Part shown: positions 27,701 to 36,376 of the stretch, piece by piece
Position numbering within the stretch: the stretch's first letter is position 1
How the letters are laid out: every line of letters begins with the position of its first letter
Assembly: GCF_003148495.1 (NCBI RefSeq)
Contig: NZ_QGGH01000012.1
Span: forward strand, 62,001-126,000
Direction of reading: 5' to 3'
DNA from: Mesorhizobium loti
GTDB taxonomy: Bacteria > Pseudomonadota > Alphaproteobacteria > Rhizobiales > Rhizobiaceae
Length of the DNA: 64,000 nt
Notes under the pieces: generated by a model
The model's database searches: none
What the model saw: the letters and a program-made list of their open reading frames with translations, nothing else
Told to the model about the DNA's origin: nothing
Program-made: the position numbers and the translations under genes

Positions 27701-30676
27701 GTGGCCCGACGAGCGCTTCTCAAAGAACACGAGCGAAAGACGCTATTCGACATTCCGGTCGATGACGACGGTCTGATCAGCCACTATTCTCTTTCACCGG
27801 CCGATTTGCTGGAAATCCAGCTACGGCGGCGCGAACACAATCAGCTCGGCTTCGCGATCCAACTCTGCTTGATGCGCTACCCCGGCCGGCCACTGTTGGC
27901 TAACGAGGTTCCGCCGAAAGCGATGCTCGACTATGTTGCCGAGCAAGTAGGCGTAAGCTCCACCGCATTCAGGCTGTATGCCCGTCGTGAGGAGACCCGC
28001 AGCAATCACATTGCTCACCTCTTGGGTTATCTGCAGAGGCGAAACGCAACAGCCGAAGATCGGCGTGCCGCATTGCTGTCGGCAATCGAGATAGCCTCAA
28101 CAACAGACGCCGGTACTTCGCTTGCTGGTGCCATTGTGGCGGAGCTCCGCAATCGAAATTCGCTGCTCCCGGCGGCCAACATTATCGAGCGGATGGGGCT
28201 CGCCGCTCGCGCTATCGCTCGTCGGCGGGCGGAAAGGACCCTGATCGAAGGCATTTCGTCAGATAGGCTACAAGACCTCGACCGTCTTCTGGAGGTTGAC
28301 CCGACAATCGGGCAGACGCGCTTTCATTGGCTGCGATCGGCGCCAGAAGCGCCGGGTGCATCCAACCTTGTCGGACTGACCGAACGGATTGCATTCCTGC
28401 GGACGCTGGAGATAGACCCGAAATTTCAAGCGCGCATATCTTCGGGACGTTGGGATCAGATGATCCGCGAAGGCAACGCCACGCCGGCTTGGCTTGCCAA
28501 CGACTTCAACGCAAGTCGCCGTCACGCTCTGATCGTGGCTCAAGCAATCAAGCTCGGCCAGAAGCTCACCGATGACGCTGTAACGATGTTCATCAAGCTC
28601 ATGGGTCGGCTGTTCTCGCAAGCCAACAGCCGCAAGAAGCAGCGGCATATGGAAGGTCGTACGGACACTGCCAAGGCGCTGCGCATGTTCCTCGACACGA
28701 TCACTGCCCTGCAATCCGCGAACGATTATGGGCGGAACGCATTGGAGGTTCTTGATCAGGAAGTTGGTTGGCATCGGCTGCTCCGAATGAAGCCTGAACT
28801 TGAGTCGATGGTCGAGGTCAACGAGGCATCACCCCTGACCGTGGCAGCCGAACAATATGCGACCGTCAATAAGTACGCCGGCGTCTTCCTGCAGGCATTC
28901 ACGCTCCGCTCGGCGCGCCGCTATGACCCGCTTCTTGCCGCGGTCGGGATGTTGAAACGGCTCTATTCGGAGAAGCGTCGGACATTGCCGGAGGCCGTCC
29001 CAGTCAGCCACCTCAGCCAAGCCGATCGGAAGCTGATCTTCGGGCAGGAAAGACCTGATCGCCGCCTCTATGAGCTTGCAACACTAGCGGCATTGAGAGA
29101 CAGGCTTCGATCAGCGGACATCTGGGTCGACGGCAGTCGATCCTTCCGACCGATTGACGAGCATTTGATGCCGCGATCAACGTTTATCACCATGAAGGAG
29201 CAGGATCGGCTCGGACTGGGCGTACAGGGCGATGCCGCCGAGTGGCTAGCCGAAGCGCGGCAAATGCTCGACTTCAACCTGAAGCGACTGGCGCATAGAG
29301 CGCGGTCCGGAAAGCTCGAAGGTGTTCGTCTTGAAGGGGGAACGTTGATCGTCACGCCGAATACCGGCGAGGTTCCCGCTGCAGCCGAAGAACTGAATGC
29401 CGAGATCAGCGAGCTCTATCCGCTGGTCGAGGTGCCGGACCTCCTACGAGAAGTGCACGAGTGGACCGGCTTCGCCGATCATTTCACGCATGTTCGCACA
29501 GGTGACAACCCAAGGAATGTCTCGGCCATGCTGGCCGGCGTTCTGGCGGATGCGACCAACCTCGGGCCGAAGCGGATGGCAAGCGCGTCCAAGGGGATCA
29601 GCGCACACCAGATCGGCTGGATGCGCACATTCCATGCTCGTTCAGAGACATATCGCGCGGCTCAGGCGTGCGTGACAGATGCGCATGCCCGGCACCCGCA
29701 TTCCCGACTTTGGGGCGACGGAACGACATCTTCGTCGGATGGTCAATTCTTCCGCGCAAGCGACCGTGCCGCCAAGCGCGGAGATATCAACTTGCACTAC
29801 GGCAGCGAGCCCGGATCGAAGTTCTACAGCCACCTGTCCGACCAGTACGGGTATTTCAGTATCCTGCCGATCAGTCCGACCGAAAGCGAGGCCGCCTATG
29901 TACTCGACGGGCTTTTCGATCAGGACACGGTCCTCGATATCCAAGAGCACTTCACCGACACCGGCGGCGCCAGCGATCACGTCTTCGGATTGTTCGCCTT
30001 GATCGGCAAACGCTTCGCACCTCGGTTACGCAATCTCAAAGATCGGAAGTTCCACACGTTCGAGAAGGGCGACGCATACCCAGCACTGTCGAACCACATC
30101 GGAGCACCGATCAACACCACGCTCATTCTCGACCACTGGGACGATCTGCTTCACCTGGCAGCGTCGATCACGACGCGATCCGTCGTGCCGTCGACCATCC
30201 TGAAGAAGCTCTCGGCATCGCCAAAGGAGAGCCAACTCGCCAGGGCGCTGCGGGAACTCGGTCGCATCGAGCGGTCCCTCTTCATGATCGAATGGTACTC
30301 AAGTCCGGCATTGCGCCGGCGCTGCCAAGCCGGTCTCAACAAAGGCGAGGCGGCACACAAACTCAAGCGTGCCGTTTTCTTCCATGAGCGGGGCGAAATC
30401 CGCGATCGGTCGTTCGAAAGCCAGGCGTTTCGCGCATCAGGCTTGAACCTCGTCGTCAGCGCGATCGTGCATTGGAATACAGTTTACATAGAGCGGGCGG
30501 TTGCCCATTTGCGCAGTGCACGTCGAGAGGTTCCGGATCATCTGCTGAAGCACATCTCGCCGTTGAGTTGGGAGCACATCAACCTGACCGGCATCTACAC
30601 TTGGGACGCGGAACATCAAATGCCTGAAGGATTCCGATCGCTAAGACTTCCGACCCCAATCCGTCGAGCAGCATAG
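27701..30676 (+). CDS. tnpA: Tn3-family transposase TnpA
   Basis: A DDE transposase of 991 residues, the normal length for the family. The start chosen is GTG at 27,701 after GGAGTGGAAA, giving VARRALLKEHERKTLF as in relatives; the frame is open further upstream to 27,632. The N-terminal half binds the inverted repeats. The catalytic core lies in the C-terminal third, with VLADATNLGPKRMASAS (first Asp), RLWGDGTTSSSDGQFF (second Asp) and LNKGEAAHKLKRAVFFHERG (Glu). No frameshift is seen, so it may be active. It reads away from the left repeat toward the helicase gene, and read-through could affect that region. Confidence 0.95.
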   Translation: MARRALLKEHERKTLFDIPVDDDGLISHYSLSPADLLEIQLRRREHNQLGFAIQLCLMRYPGRPLLANEVPPKAMLDYVAEQVGVSSTAFRLYARREETRSNHIAHLLGYLQRRNATAEDRRAALLSAIEIASTTDAGTSLAGAIVAELRNRNSLLPAANIIERMGLAARAIARRRAERTLIEGISSDRLQDLDRLLEVDPTIGQTRFHWLRSAPEAPGASNLVGLTERIAFLRTLEIDPKFQARISSGRWDQMIREGNATPAWLANDFNASRRHALIVAQAIKLGQKLTDDAVTMFIKLMGRLFSQANSRKKQRHMEGRTDTAKALRMFLDTITALQSANDYGRNALEVLDQEVGWHRLLRMKPELESMVEVNEASPLTVAAEQYATVNKYAGVFLQAFTLRSARRYDPLLAAVGMLKRLYSEKRRTLPEAVPVSHLSQADRKLIFGQERPDRRLYELATLAALRDRLRSADIWVDGSRSFRPIDEHLMPRSTFITMKEQDRLGLGVQGDAAEWLAEARQMLDFNLKRLAHRARSGKLEGVRLEGGTLIVTPNTGEVPAAAEELNAEISELYPLVEVPDLLREVHEWTGFADHFTHVRTGDNPRNVSAMLAGVLADATNLGPKRMASASKGISAHQIGWMRTFHARSETYRAAQACVTDAHARHPHSRLWGDGTTSSSDGQFFRASDRAAKRGDINLHYGSEPGSKFYSHLSDQYGYFSILPISPTESEAAYVLDGLFDQDTVLDIQEHFTDTGGASDHVFGLFALIGKRFAPRLRNLKDRKFHTFEKGDAYPALSNHIGAPINTTLILDHWDDLLHLAASITTRSVVPSTILKKLSASPKESQLARALRELGRIERSLFMIEWYSSPALRRRCQAGLNKGEAAHKLKRAVFFHERGEIRDRSFESQAFRASGLNLVVSAIVHWNTVYIERAVAHLRSARREVPDHLLKHISPLSWEHINLTGIYTWDAEHQMPEGFRSLRLPTPIRRAA

Positions 30677-30695
30677 AGTTCACGATCCGTTCGCC

Positions 30696-30733
30696 CTTAG
30701 CGCAAGATTTTGAACAGCTCTTGTCCTGACCCC
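30696..30733 (-). repeat. Right terminal inverted repeat of the Tn3-family element
   Basis: Read on the minus strand it starts GGGGTCAGGACAAGAGC and ends TCTTGCGCTAAG, the mirror of the left end. It lies 19 bases after the transposase stop, and the truncated helicase frame resumes directly outside it. Confidence 0.9.
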
Positions 30734-30736
30734 CAG

Positions 30737-33700
30737 ATGGACCTGTTTGCACGCGAGCTGCTGCTCCCGCGCATCCTGGCGCGCGCACTTCATATCGATG
30801 AAGGGCTCTCCGCGTCCGCCATTGCCGCGAAATTCGGCGCACCGTTCGAGGTCGTCGCGCAGCAGCTGTTCGACGCCTTGCTGCTGCCCCCGGTGCCTCC
30901 CGCGACAGCCACGACGCATGTCGAGCGGCCGCTGAATTCGCTGCAAGCCTCGGCGGCGGCACATCGCGGCGAAGCCTATCTGCTTGAGGCGGGTCCCGGC
31001 ACTGGCAAGACGCAGACGTTGATCGCTCGCGTCGAAGGCCTTCTGGACGAGGGTGTCGATCCGCGGCGCATCTTGCTTCTGACCTTCTCGAACAAGGCGG
31101 CGGGCGAGATGGCGGAGCGGATCGCCCGCAAGCGGCCCGAGGCTGCTGCCGCGATGTGGATCGGCACGTTCCACGCATTCGGTCTCGATATCATCCGTCG
31201 TTTCCATGTAGAACTGGGCCTGCCGAAAGACCCGCGGATGATGGATCGGACCGAGGCGGTCGAGCTCCTCGAGGAGGAGTTCCCGCGCCTGAGGCTTGTT
31301 CATTACCGCAATCTCTACGATCCGACCCAGATCATCGCCGACATGTTGGCCGCCGTCTCACGGGCAAAAGACGAGGTGGTCGACGCCGAAACCTACGCCA
31401 CGCTCGCCGGCGCAATGCTTGCGAAGGCCGGGGACTCCGATACGCGCGAGGTCGCTGAACGCGCCGGCGAGGTGGCACGCGTCTACGCCGCCTATTGAAC
31501 AGCTCAAGCGCAACGCGCATTGTGTTGATTTCGGCGATCTCGTCACTCTGCCGGTACAACTGCTTGAGACCGACGCGGCCATCTGCGCAACGCTGCAGGC
31601 GCAATATGACCATGTCCTGGTGGATGAGTATCAGGACGTGAACCGCAGCAGCGTGCGGTTGCTGCATGCGTTGCGACCAGATGGCCGCAATCTCTGGATG
31701 GTCGGTGACGCCAAGCAGTCGATCTACCGGTTTCGCGGCGCCTCTTCCTTCAACATGGCACGGTTCGGCAAAGAGGACTTCGCTAACGGCAAGCGCGGCC
31801 GTTTGAAGCGCAACTATCGTTCGGTGCCGGAAATTGTCGAAAGCTTCTCCAGCTTCGCTACCACCATGTGCTCCGGCGACGCGGACAGCGGCCTTGAAGC
31901 GCATCGGGACGGCAAAGGTCAAAAGCCCGAACTGCGGACCGTGCAGCGGGCCGAGCAGCAGCAAGTTGCTCTTGCAGACGCGATCGAGCAACTTCGCAGT
32001 GAGGGCTTCGCCTACCGTGACCAGGCGGTCCTATGCACCGGCAATGAGAAGCTGTCGACGATCGGGCAGGACCTCGAACGGCTTGGTGTCCCCGTCTTGT
32101 TTCTGGGCAGCCTATTCGAGCGGGCCGAGGTCAAGGATCTCCTGGCCTTGCTCTCCGTTCTCGTCGATCGGCGCGCCATGGGCATGCTGCGTGTAGCGTG
32201 CTGGCCCGACTTCACAACTTCCTTCTCTGACGTGGCGGCGATCTTTGAGCACCTGCGGGCAGCCGAGCACCCCTCCGGCAGCTGGCTTCAGCACGTCGAT
32301 GCAATCCCGAGCGTAAGCGACACCGGCCGTCAGACACTCTCCAAGCTTGCGATCGCGCTCAGCGGCTTCGACCAGACAGCCTCGCCCTGGACTGTGCTCG
32401 CGACGCTATTGCTCGATCGCACGCGCATCGCCGCGCGCTTTGGCGTGTCCGAGGACCTCGCCGATCGTACGCGCGGCATCGCAATCTGGCAGTTTCTCAA
32501 CTTCATGCGCGTTCAGCCAGCGGGCCGCGGACTACCGATCACGCGCATGCTCGATCGTGTGCGCAGGCTTGTGCGTCTCGGTGACGATCGCGACCTGCGC
32601 CAATTGCCGGCGGCCGCTCAACATCTCGACGCCGTGCGTCTAATGACCATTCACGGCGCAAAGGGCCTCGAGTTCGGTGGTGTGCATATGCCGGGGCTCA
32701 ACAGCGATACGATCCCGCGCACGCCGCCGGCGCCGCCATGTCCAGCGCCCGACGGCATGATTGCGGGCGCCGAAGGCAGCGCGCTCGAGGCATATCGCGC
32801 AGGGCAGGCAGAGGAGCAGGAGTGCCTCTTCTACGTGGCACAGTCGCGCGCCCGCGATCGCCTGATCCTTTATGCGCCGACAGAGAAGAGCAACGGTCAC
32901 AGTCGACCGCTTTCGCCATTCCTCGACCGCCTCGGGAGCGCCTTGACACGGCGCTCGGTTGTCCCAGCGCGGCCGCTTCCGGTGGCGGCGGAAGCGCGGG
33001 GAGTCGAATTGGTCATCGACGGGCGGTTGCGCTTCGGAGCTCCGCAAATCGCTCTGTATGAATCCTGCCCGCGCCGCTTTTTCTATACCCATGTCCTGCA
33101 CGTCGGTGGGCGCCGAACCACTACGGCCTTTATGCACTTGCACGAGGCGGTTCGCTCGGTAGTCGAGGCGGTAATCGCGTCGGACGTGCCTGTGACCGAG
33201 CAGGAACTCACTGATCGCACCGATACTGCGCTTGCCGACGAGGGACTAGGCGAGCATGGCTATCGCGCTGAATTCCGCGATCTCGCATCGGCGATGCTGC
33301 GTTTCTTTCTGTCGGGCCGCGCAGGAGCGATCGCTGAGGCGCCGGTGGCGGTCAGTATCAACCTCGGCGGCGAAGAAATCCTCGTCGAGCCGGACGAGGT
33401 GTTGATGCGGCCGGACGGCATCCGCGCCGTGCGCCGCGTCCGCACGGGTCACATGCGATCGGCCGAGAGCAAGGATGTCGGCGCCGCGGCGCTGATCCTG
33501 GCGGTCAAACAGGCCTATCCAGGTGCTGTTGCGGAGCTCGTCCATCTCTCCGACGGCGAGGCATCCGAGCTTTCCCTCTCAGACCGCGAGTTGAAGGGAC
33601 GCACGGACAAGCTTTCAAAGTTTCTCGGCGACATCCGCGCTGGACGGTTCCCGGCCGAGGTCTCATCGCGCACCTGTCCGAACTGCCCGGCCTTCTTCAT

Positions 33701-33746
33701 CTGCGGACCGACACCCGACGGCCCCCTGCAAAAAAAGTTCGCCTGA
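30737..33746 (+). pseudogene. IrrE-type/UvrD-like helicase/nuclease-like gene, 5'-truncated by Tn3 and frameshifted
   Basis: The open frame begins just outside the transposon end with MDLFARELLLPRILARAL and SASAIAAKFGAPFEVVAQQL. This is the tail of an ImmA/IrrE (HExxH) peptidase domain, so the front of that domain was lost. A superfamily 1 helicase follows: Walker A GPGTGKTQTL, then TFSNKAAGEMAERI. At about 31,495 one extra base shifts the frame: VYAAY then stop in one frame, EQLKRNAHCVDFGDLV in the next. The rest is DEYQDVN, GDAKQSIYRFRGA, IHGAKGLEF and AQSRARDRLIL. The C-terminal part has CPRRFFY and CPNCPAFFICG, like an iron-sulphur AddB/Cas4-type nuclease, but its catalytic strand reads VRRVRTG instead of the usual DxK. 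Two open segments are 30,737-31,498 and about 31,496-33,746. Confidence 0.85.
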
Positions 33747-33826
33747 CCTTACCGGTCGGCGAATCTCGATCCGATTGGACCCTTAGAGCCGTGGCCCCGC
33801 CTTGGCCCAACCTAAGGACCAATCGT

Positions 33827-34573
33827 ATGAACACTGAAGAACTTCTCGACTACGACGACGTCGGCGACGCCCTGCGCGAAGGGCGGTCACTGCGTCCGGC
33901 GCGGGGATATCGCTTCCTCCTCGCCCAGGGCGATCTCAACTTCCTGTCCCGCCAGGTGAGCGATCCTGTGCCGCTCGGCCGCCAGCTGCTCGAAGCCGCC
34001 GCTCTAGACCCTCAGGACGGCTACAGCCTCTTCGCGGTCCTGCCCTCGGGCGATTTTGAGGACGTGCGGCTAGACGAACCCTTCGACCTGCGCGAGCACG
34101 GTACCGAGCGCTTCGTCGCCTTCCTGACTGATCGCGACTTCAAGCTGACGGTCAACGACGACGAGCTGCGCTGGGGCAAGCCCGTCATCAGCGGGGTAGT
34201 GCTCTATGGCCTTGCCAAGCCCGGCGATGGCGACGGCGTTTTCCTTGAGGTCCCTGGCGGCGAAGACCGCTTGATCGAGCTTGGTGAGCTGATCGATCTG
34301 GCCGAGCCCGGCATCGAGCGGTTCATCACCGCGCGGCTGACGTTCGAGATCATCGTCAATTCGCGGCCGCGCACCGTGAACGCGCGCACGGTGACGTTCG
34401 AGCAGATCGTCCAGCTGGCCTTTCCGGGTCAGCATGAGCCCAACGTCGTCTTCTCGATGACCTACCGGCACGCGGCATCGACACCGCACGCCGGTGAGCT
34501 CGGCGCTGGCGGCTCTGTCGACGTCAAGAAAAAGGGGACCGTGTTCAATGTCACACGCACTGTTCAGTCTTAA
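33827..34573 (+). CDS. Multiubiquitin protein: three tandem ubiquitin-like beta-grasp repeats
   Basis: A 248-residue protein that reads as three ubiquitin-like units of about 75-80 residues. Unit 1 begins RPARGYRFLLAQGDLNFLSR, unit 2 begins DRDFKLTVNDDELRWGK and unit 3 begins RLTFEIIVNSRPRTVNAR. It ends VKKKGTVFNVTRTVQS, matching the bacterial multiubiquitin family (PF14452 type). There is no terminal di-glycine; the end is TVQS. The ATG at 33,827 follows AAGGACC. The gene overlaps the E1-like gene by 26 bases, so the two are coupled. Such proteins are thought to be substrates or tags in bacterial ubiquitin-like conjugation operons. Function in this organism is unknown. Confidence 0.87.
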   Translation: MNTEELLDYDDVGDALREGRSLRPARGYRFLLAQGDLNFLSRQVSDPVPLGRQLLEAAALDPQDGYSLFAVLPSGDFEDVRLDEPFDLREHGTERFVAFLTDRDFKLTVNDDELRWGKPVISGVVLYGLAKPGDGDGVFLEVPGGEDRLIELGELIDLAEPGIERFITARLTFEIIVNSRPRTVNARTVTFEQIVQLAFPGQHEPNVVFSMTYRHAASTPHAGELGAGGSVDVKKKGTVFNVTRTVQS

Positions 34574-35720
34574 TCCAGACCTCAAGCGGCTGAGGGACGA
34601 AGGCTACTTCGTCCAGCAGCGCGGTGGATATCTCGTCATGCGCGAGGTGCCCTATGTCGATGCACAACGGCAGCTGCGCATTGGCACCCTGATCTCCAGC
34701 CTCACGCTGGCCGGGGACCGGACGCGCAAGCCCGACACCCATGTCGCCCACTGGGATGGCGACTTCCCGTGTCACGCCGACGGGTCGCCCATCCAGGGCA
34801 TCGCGCACCAGACCGGCGCCTTCGATCTCGGCCATGGCCTGAAGGCGACGCATGCCTTCTCAAGCAAACCCGCCGAGGGCTACGCGGACTATCACCACAA
34901 GATGACCAGCTACGCTAACATCATCGCCGGTCCGGCCGCGGTGCTGAACCCCGGCATGACGGCTCGCACCATCCGTGAGCCTGAAGCAGAGGAAGACAGC
35001 GTCTTCAATTATGTCGAGACCGCCTCCGACCGTGTCGGGATCGGCGCCTTGGCCGAACGGCTGGCCAGCGAGCGGGTTGCCATCATCGGGGTCGGCGGCA
35101 CTGGCGGCTACATCCTGGACTTCGTCGCCAAGACGCCGGTTCGCGAGATCCGACTCTTCGACAGCGACGAGTTCTTGACCCACAACGCGTTTCGGGCACC
35201 GGGCGCTCCGAGCCTGGACGAACTGCGAGAAGCGCCAAAGAAAGTCGAATATCTGAAGGATATCTATAGCCGGATGCATCGCAATATCGTGGCGCATGAC
35301 GTGGCGCTCGGACCGGACAACCTGCACCTTCTCGACGGCGTCACCTTCGCGTTCCTGTCGTTCGATGCCAGCGATGCGAAGCGGCTGATCGTGGAGAAGC
35401 TCGAGGCGATCGGCGCCGCGTTCATCGATGTCGGCATGGGCCTCGAGCTCGACGAAGGATCACTCGGCGGCATCCTGCGGGTGACCGCCAGCACGCCTCA
35501 GAAGCGGGATCATGTGCCTCAGCGCATTTCATTCGTCGGTGGCCGCGTGGAGGCCATTTATGCATCCAACATTCAGGTTGCGGATCTCAATGCCCTGAAT
35601 GCTGTCCTGGCAGTGGTGAAGTGGAAGAAAATCCGCGGCTTCTACCGAGACCTCGAACATGAGCATCACTGCACTTACACCACCGACGGCAACATGCTGA
35701 TCAATGGGGATCTCACATGA
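34548..35720 (+). CDS. E1/ThiF-like adenylating enzyme with an N-terminal accessory domain
   Basis: A 390-residue protein. Residues about 160-375 are a ThiF/E1 adenylation domain: GVGGTGG at 181-187 is the nucleotide loop, IRLFDSDEF holds D205, and HNAFR holds N213 and R216. Residues 1-155 form a separate His-rich domain (GDFPCHADGSP, SSKPAEGYADYHHKMTSYAN) that resembles the DUF6791-type partner of bacterial E1s. Only two cysteines exist, C75 and C375, so a classical E1 catalytic cysteine is not evident. The start ATG lies inside the multiubiquitin gene, and the stop overlaps the next gene (ATGA). It probably activates the C-terminus of the ubiquitin-like protein with ATP. Confidence 0.87.
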   Translation: MSHALFSLNPDLKRLRDEGYFVQQRGGYLVMREVPYVDAQRQLRIGTLISSLTLAGDRTRKPDTHVAHWDGDFPCHADGSPIQGIAHQTGAFDLGHGLKATHAFSSKPAEGYADYHHKMTSYANIIAGPAAVLNPGMTARTIREPEAEEDSVFNYVETASDRVGIGALAERLASERVAIIGVGGTGGYILDFVAKTPVREIRLFDSDEFLTHNAFRAPGAPSLDELREAPKKVEYLKDIYSRMHRNIVAHDVALGPDNLHLLDGVTFAFLSFDASDAKRLIVEKLEAIGAAFIDVGMGLELDEGSLGGILRVTASTPQKRDHVPQRISFVGGRVEAIYASNIQVADLNALNAVLAVVKWKKIRGFYRDLEHEHHCTYTTDGNMLINGDLT

Positions 35721-36157
35721 TACGGCACAAGCGACTCGAGCATCGTTTCGTCGACCACATCCCCGAGCGCCTTGGGGCAGGCGTGCTGTACCTGTCGATG
35801 GAATATGCGACATCGGCCCACAGCTGCTGCTGCGGTTGCGGCGAGGAAGTTGTCACGCCGTTCACGCCGACGGACTGGAAGATGACCTTCGACGGTGAGA
35901 CCATCTCGCTTCATCCGTCGATCGGCAACTGGACGTTGAAGTGCCGGTCACATTATTTGATCGACCGCGGCAAGGTGGTCGAAGCCGGCCCGTGGAGCGA
36001 CGAGCAGGTGGAGTCCGAGCGCAGTCGTGATCGTGCCGCCAAAGCTCGTTTCTACGGGCAATCGCCCACGGTCGAGCCTTCTGCTCAACCTGCTCCGCCC
36101 AAGGCGACACCAGGCTTCTGGCGGCGCCTTTGGAGCCATATATCTGGTCGATTCTAA
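35717..36157 (+). CDS. DUF6527-type Cys-rich protein of ubiquitin-like operons
   Basis: A 146-residue protein with a likely metal site. A cluster CCCGCG at residues 37-42 and a CRSH at 76-79 could coordinate zinc. The conserved frame is GVLYLSMEYATSAHSCCCGC and SLHPSIGNWTLKCRSHYLI. The C-terminal 50 residues are proline- and charge-rich and look unstructured. It overlaps the E1-like gene by ATGA, which makes co-expression certain in practice. Small proteins of this kind regularly accompany multiubiquitin and ThiF genes; their role is not established. No E2 or JAB peptidase gene was found next to it. Confidence 0.8.
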   Translation: MIRHKRLEHRFVDHIPERLGAGVLYLSMEYATSAHSCCCGCGEEVVTPFTPTDWKMTFDGETISLHPSIGNWTLKCRSHYLIDRGKVVEAGPWSDEQVESERSRDRAAKARFYGQSPTVEPSAQPAPPKATPGFWRRLWSHISGRF

Positions 36158-36322
36158 CGATAAACTTGTGGATTACATTCCATCAGAAGCATCTCGCCCG
36201 GTATTCTACTGTCTACCTGTTATAGAGAGCCTCTCTGAACGGGTTTGACAGACTTCCCACAAAGTAGCCCCGCCAAAATAATACCGCCACGCAACAGTCA
36301 CGCGCTCGCCAGCGCGGCAGCC

Positions 36323-36337
36323 CCGGCTCTGAGCCGG
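36323..36337. promoter_or_regulatory. GC-rich palindrome between the ubiquitin-like operon and the AddB-like gene
   Basis: CCGGCTC-T-GAGCCGG is a perfect 7-bp inverted repeat with a 1-base centre, 40 bases upstream of the AddB-like start, in a 219-base gap. It has no T tail. It may be a protein-binding site or a weak hairpin. Confidence 0.3.
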
Positions 36338-36376
36338 CGCCCGAATGAGAACTGACCTCGAAAGGAGGGAACCACC

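Larger units (their letters stand above)
27548..30733 (+). mobile_element. Tn3-family element containing only a transposase gene
   Basis: A 3.19-kb element bounded by 38-bp inverted repeats that begin GGGG and end CTAAG, as in the Tn3 family. It contains a full-length transposase gene and nothing else: there is no resolvase and no passenger gene. The 5 bases outside the ends differ (ACATT on the left, CAGAT on the right), so there is no target duplication. It now joins a truncated minus-strand gene (left) and a truncated helicase gene (right), which implies an adjacent deletion or recombination between copies. Confidence 0.9.

Noticed and set aside
27548..30733. A res site or resolvase in the Tn3-family element
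   Set aside because: Only about 115 bases lie before the transposase start and 19 after its stop within the repeats; there is no room for a resolvase and no clear res dyads.
31480..31510. Programmed ribosomal frameshifting in the helicase gene
   Set aside because: No slippery heptamer or strong downstream structure is visible, and the gene is already truncated at its 5' end, so decay or a sequencing error is likelier.
31332..31991. A 219-codon minus-strand frame over the helicase frameshift
   Set aside because: It is antisense to recognisable helicase motifs on both sides, so it is a shadow and not a reason for the break.
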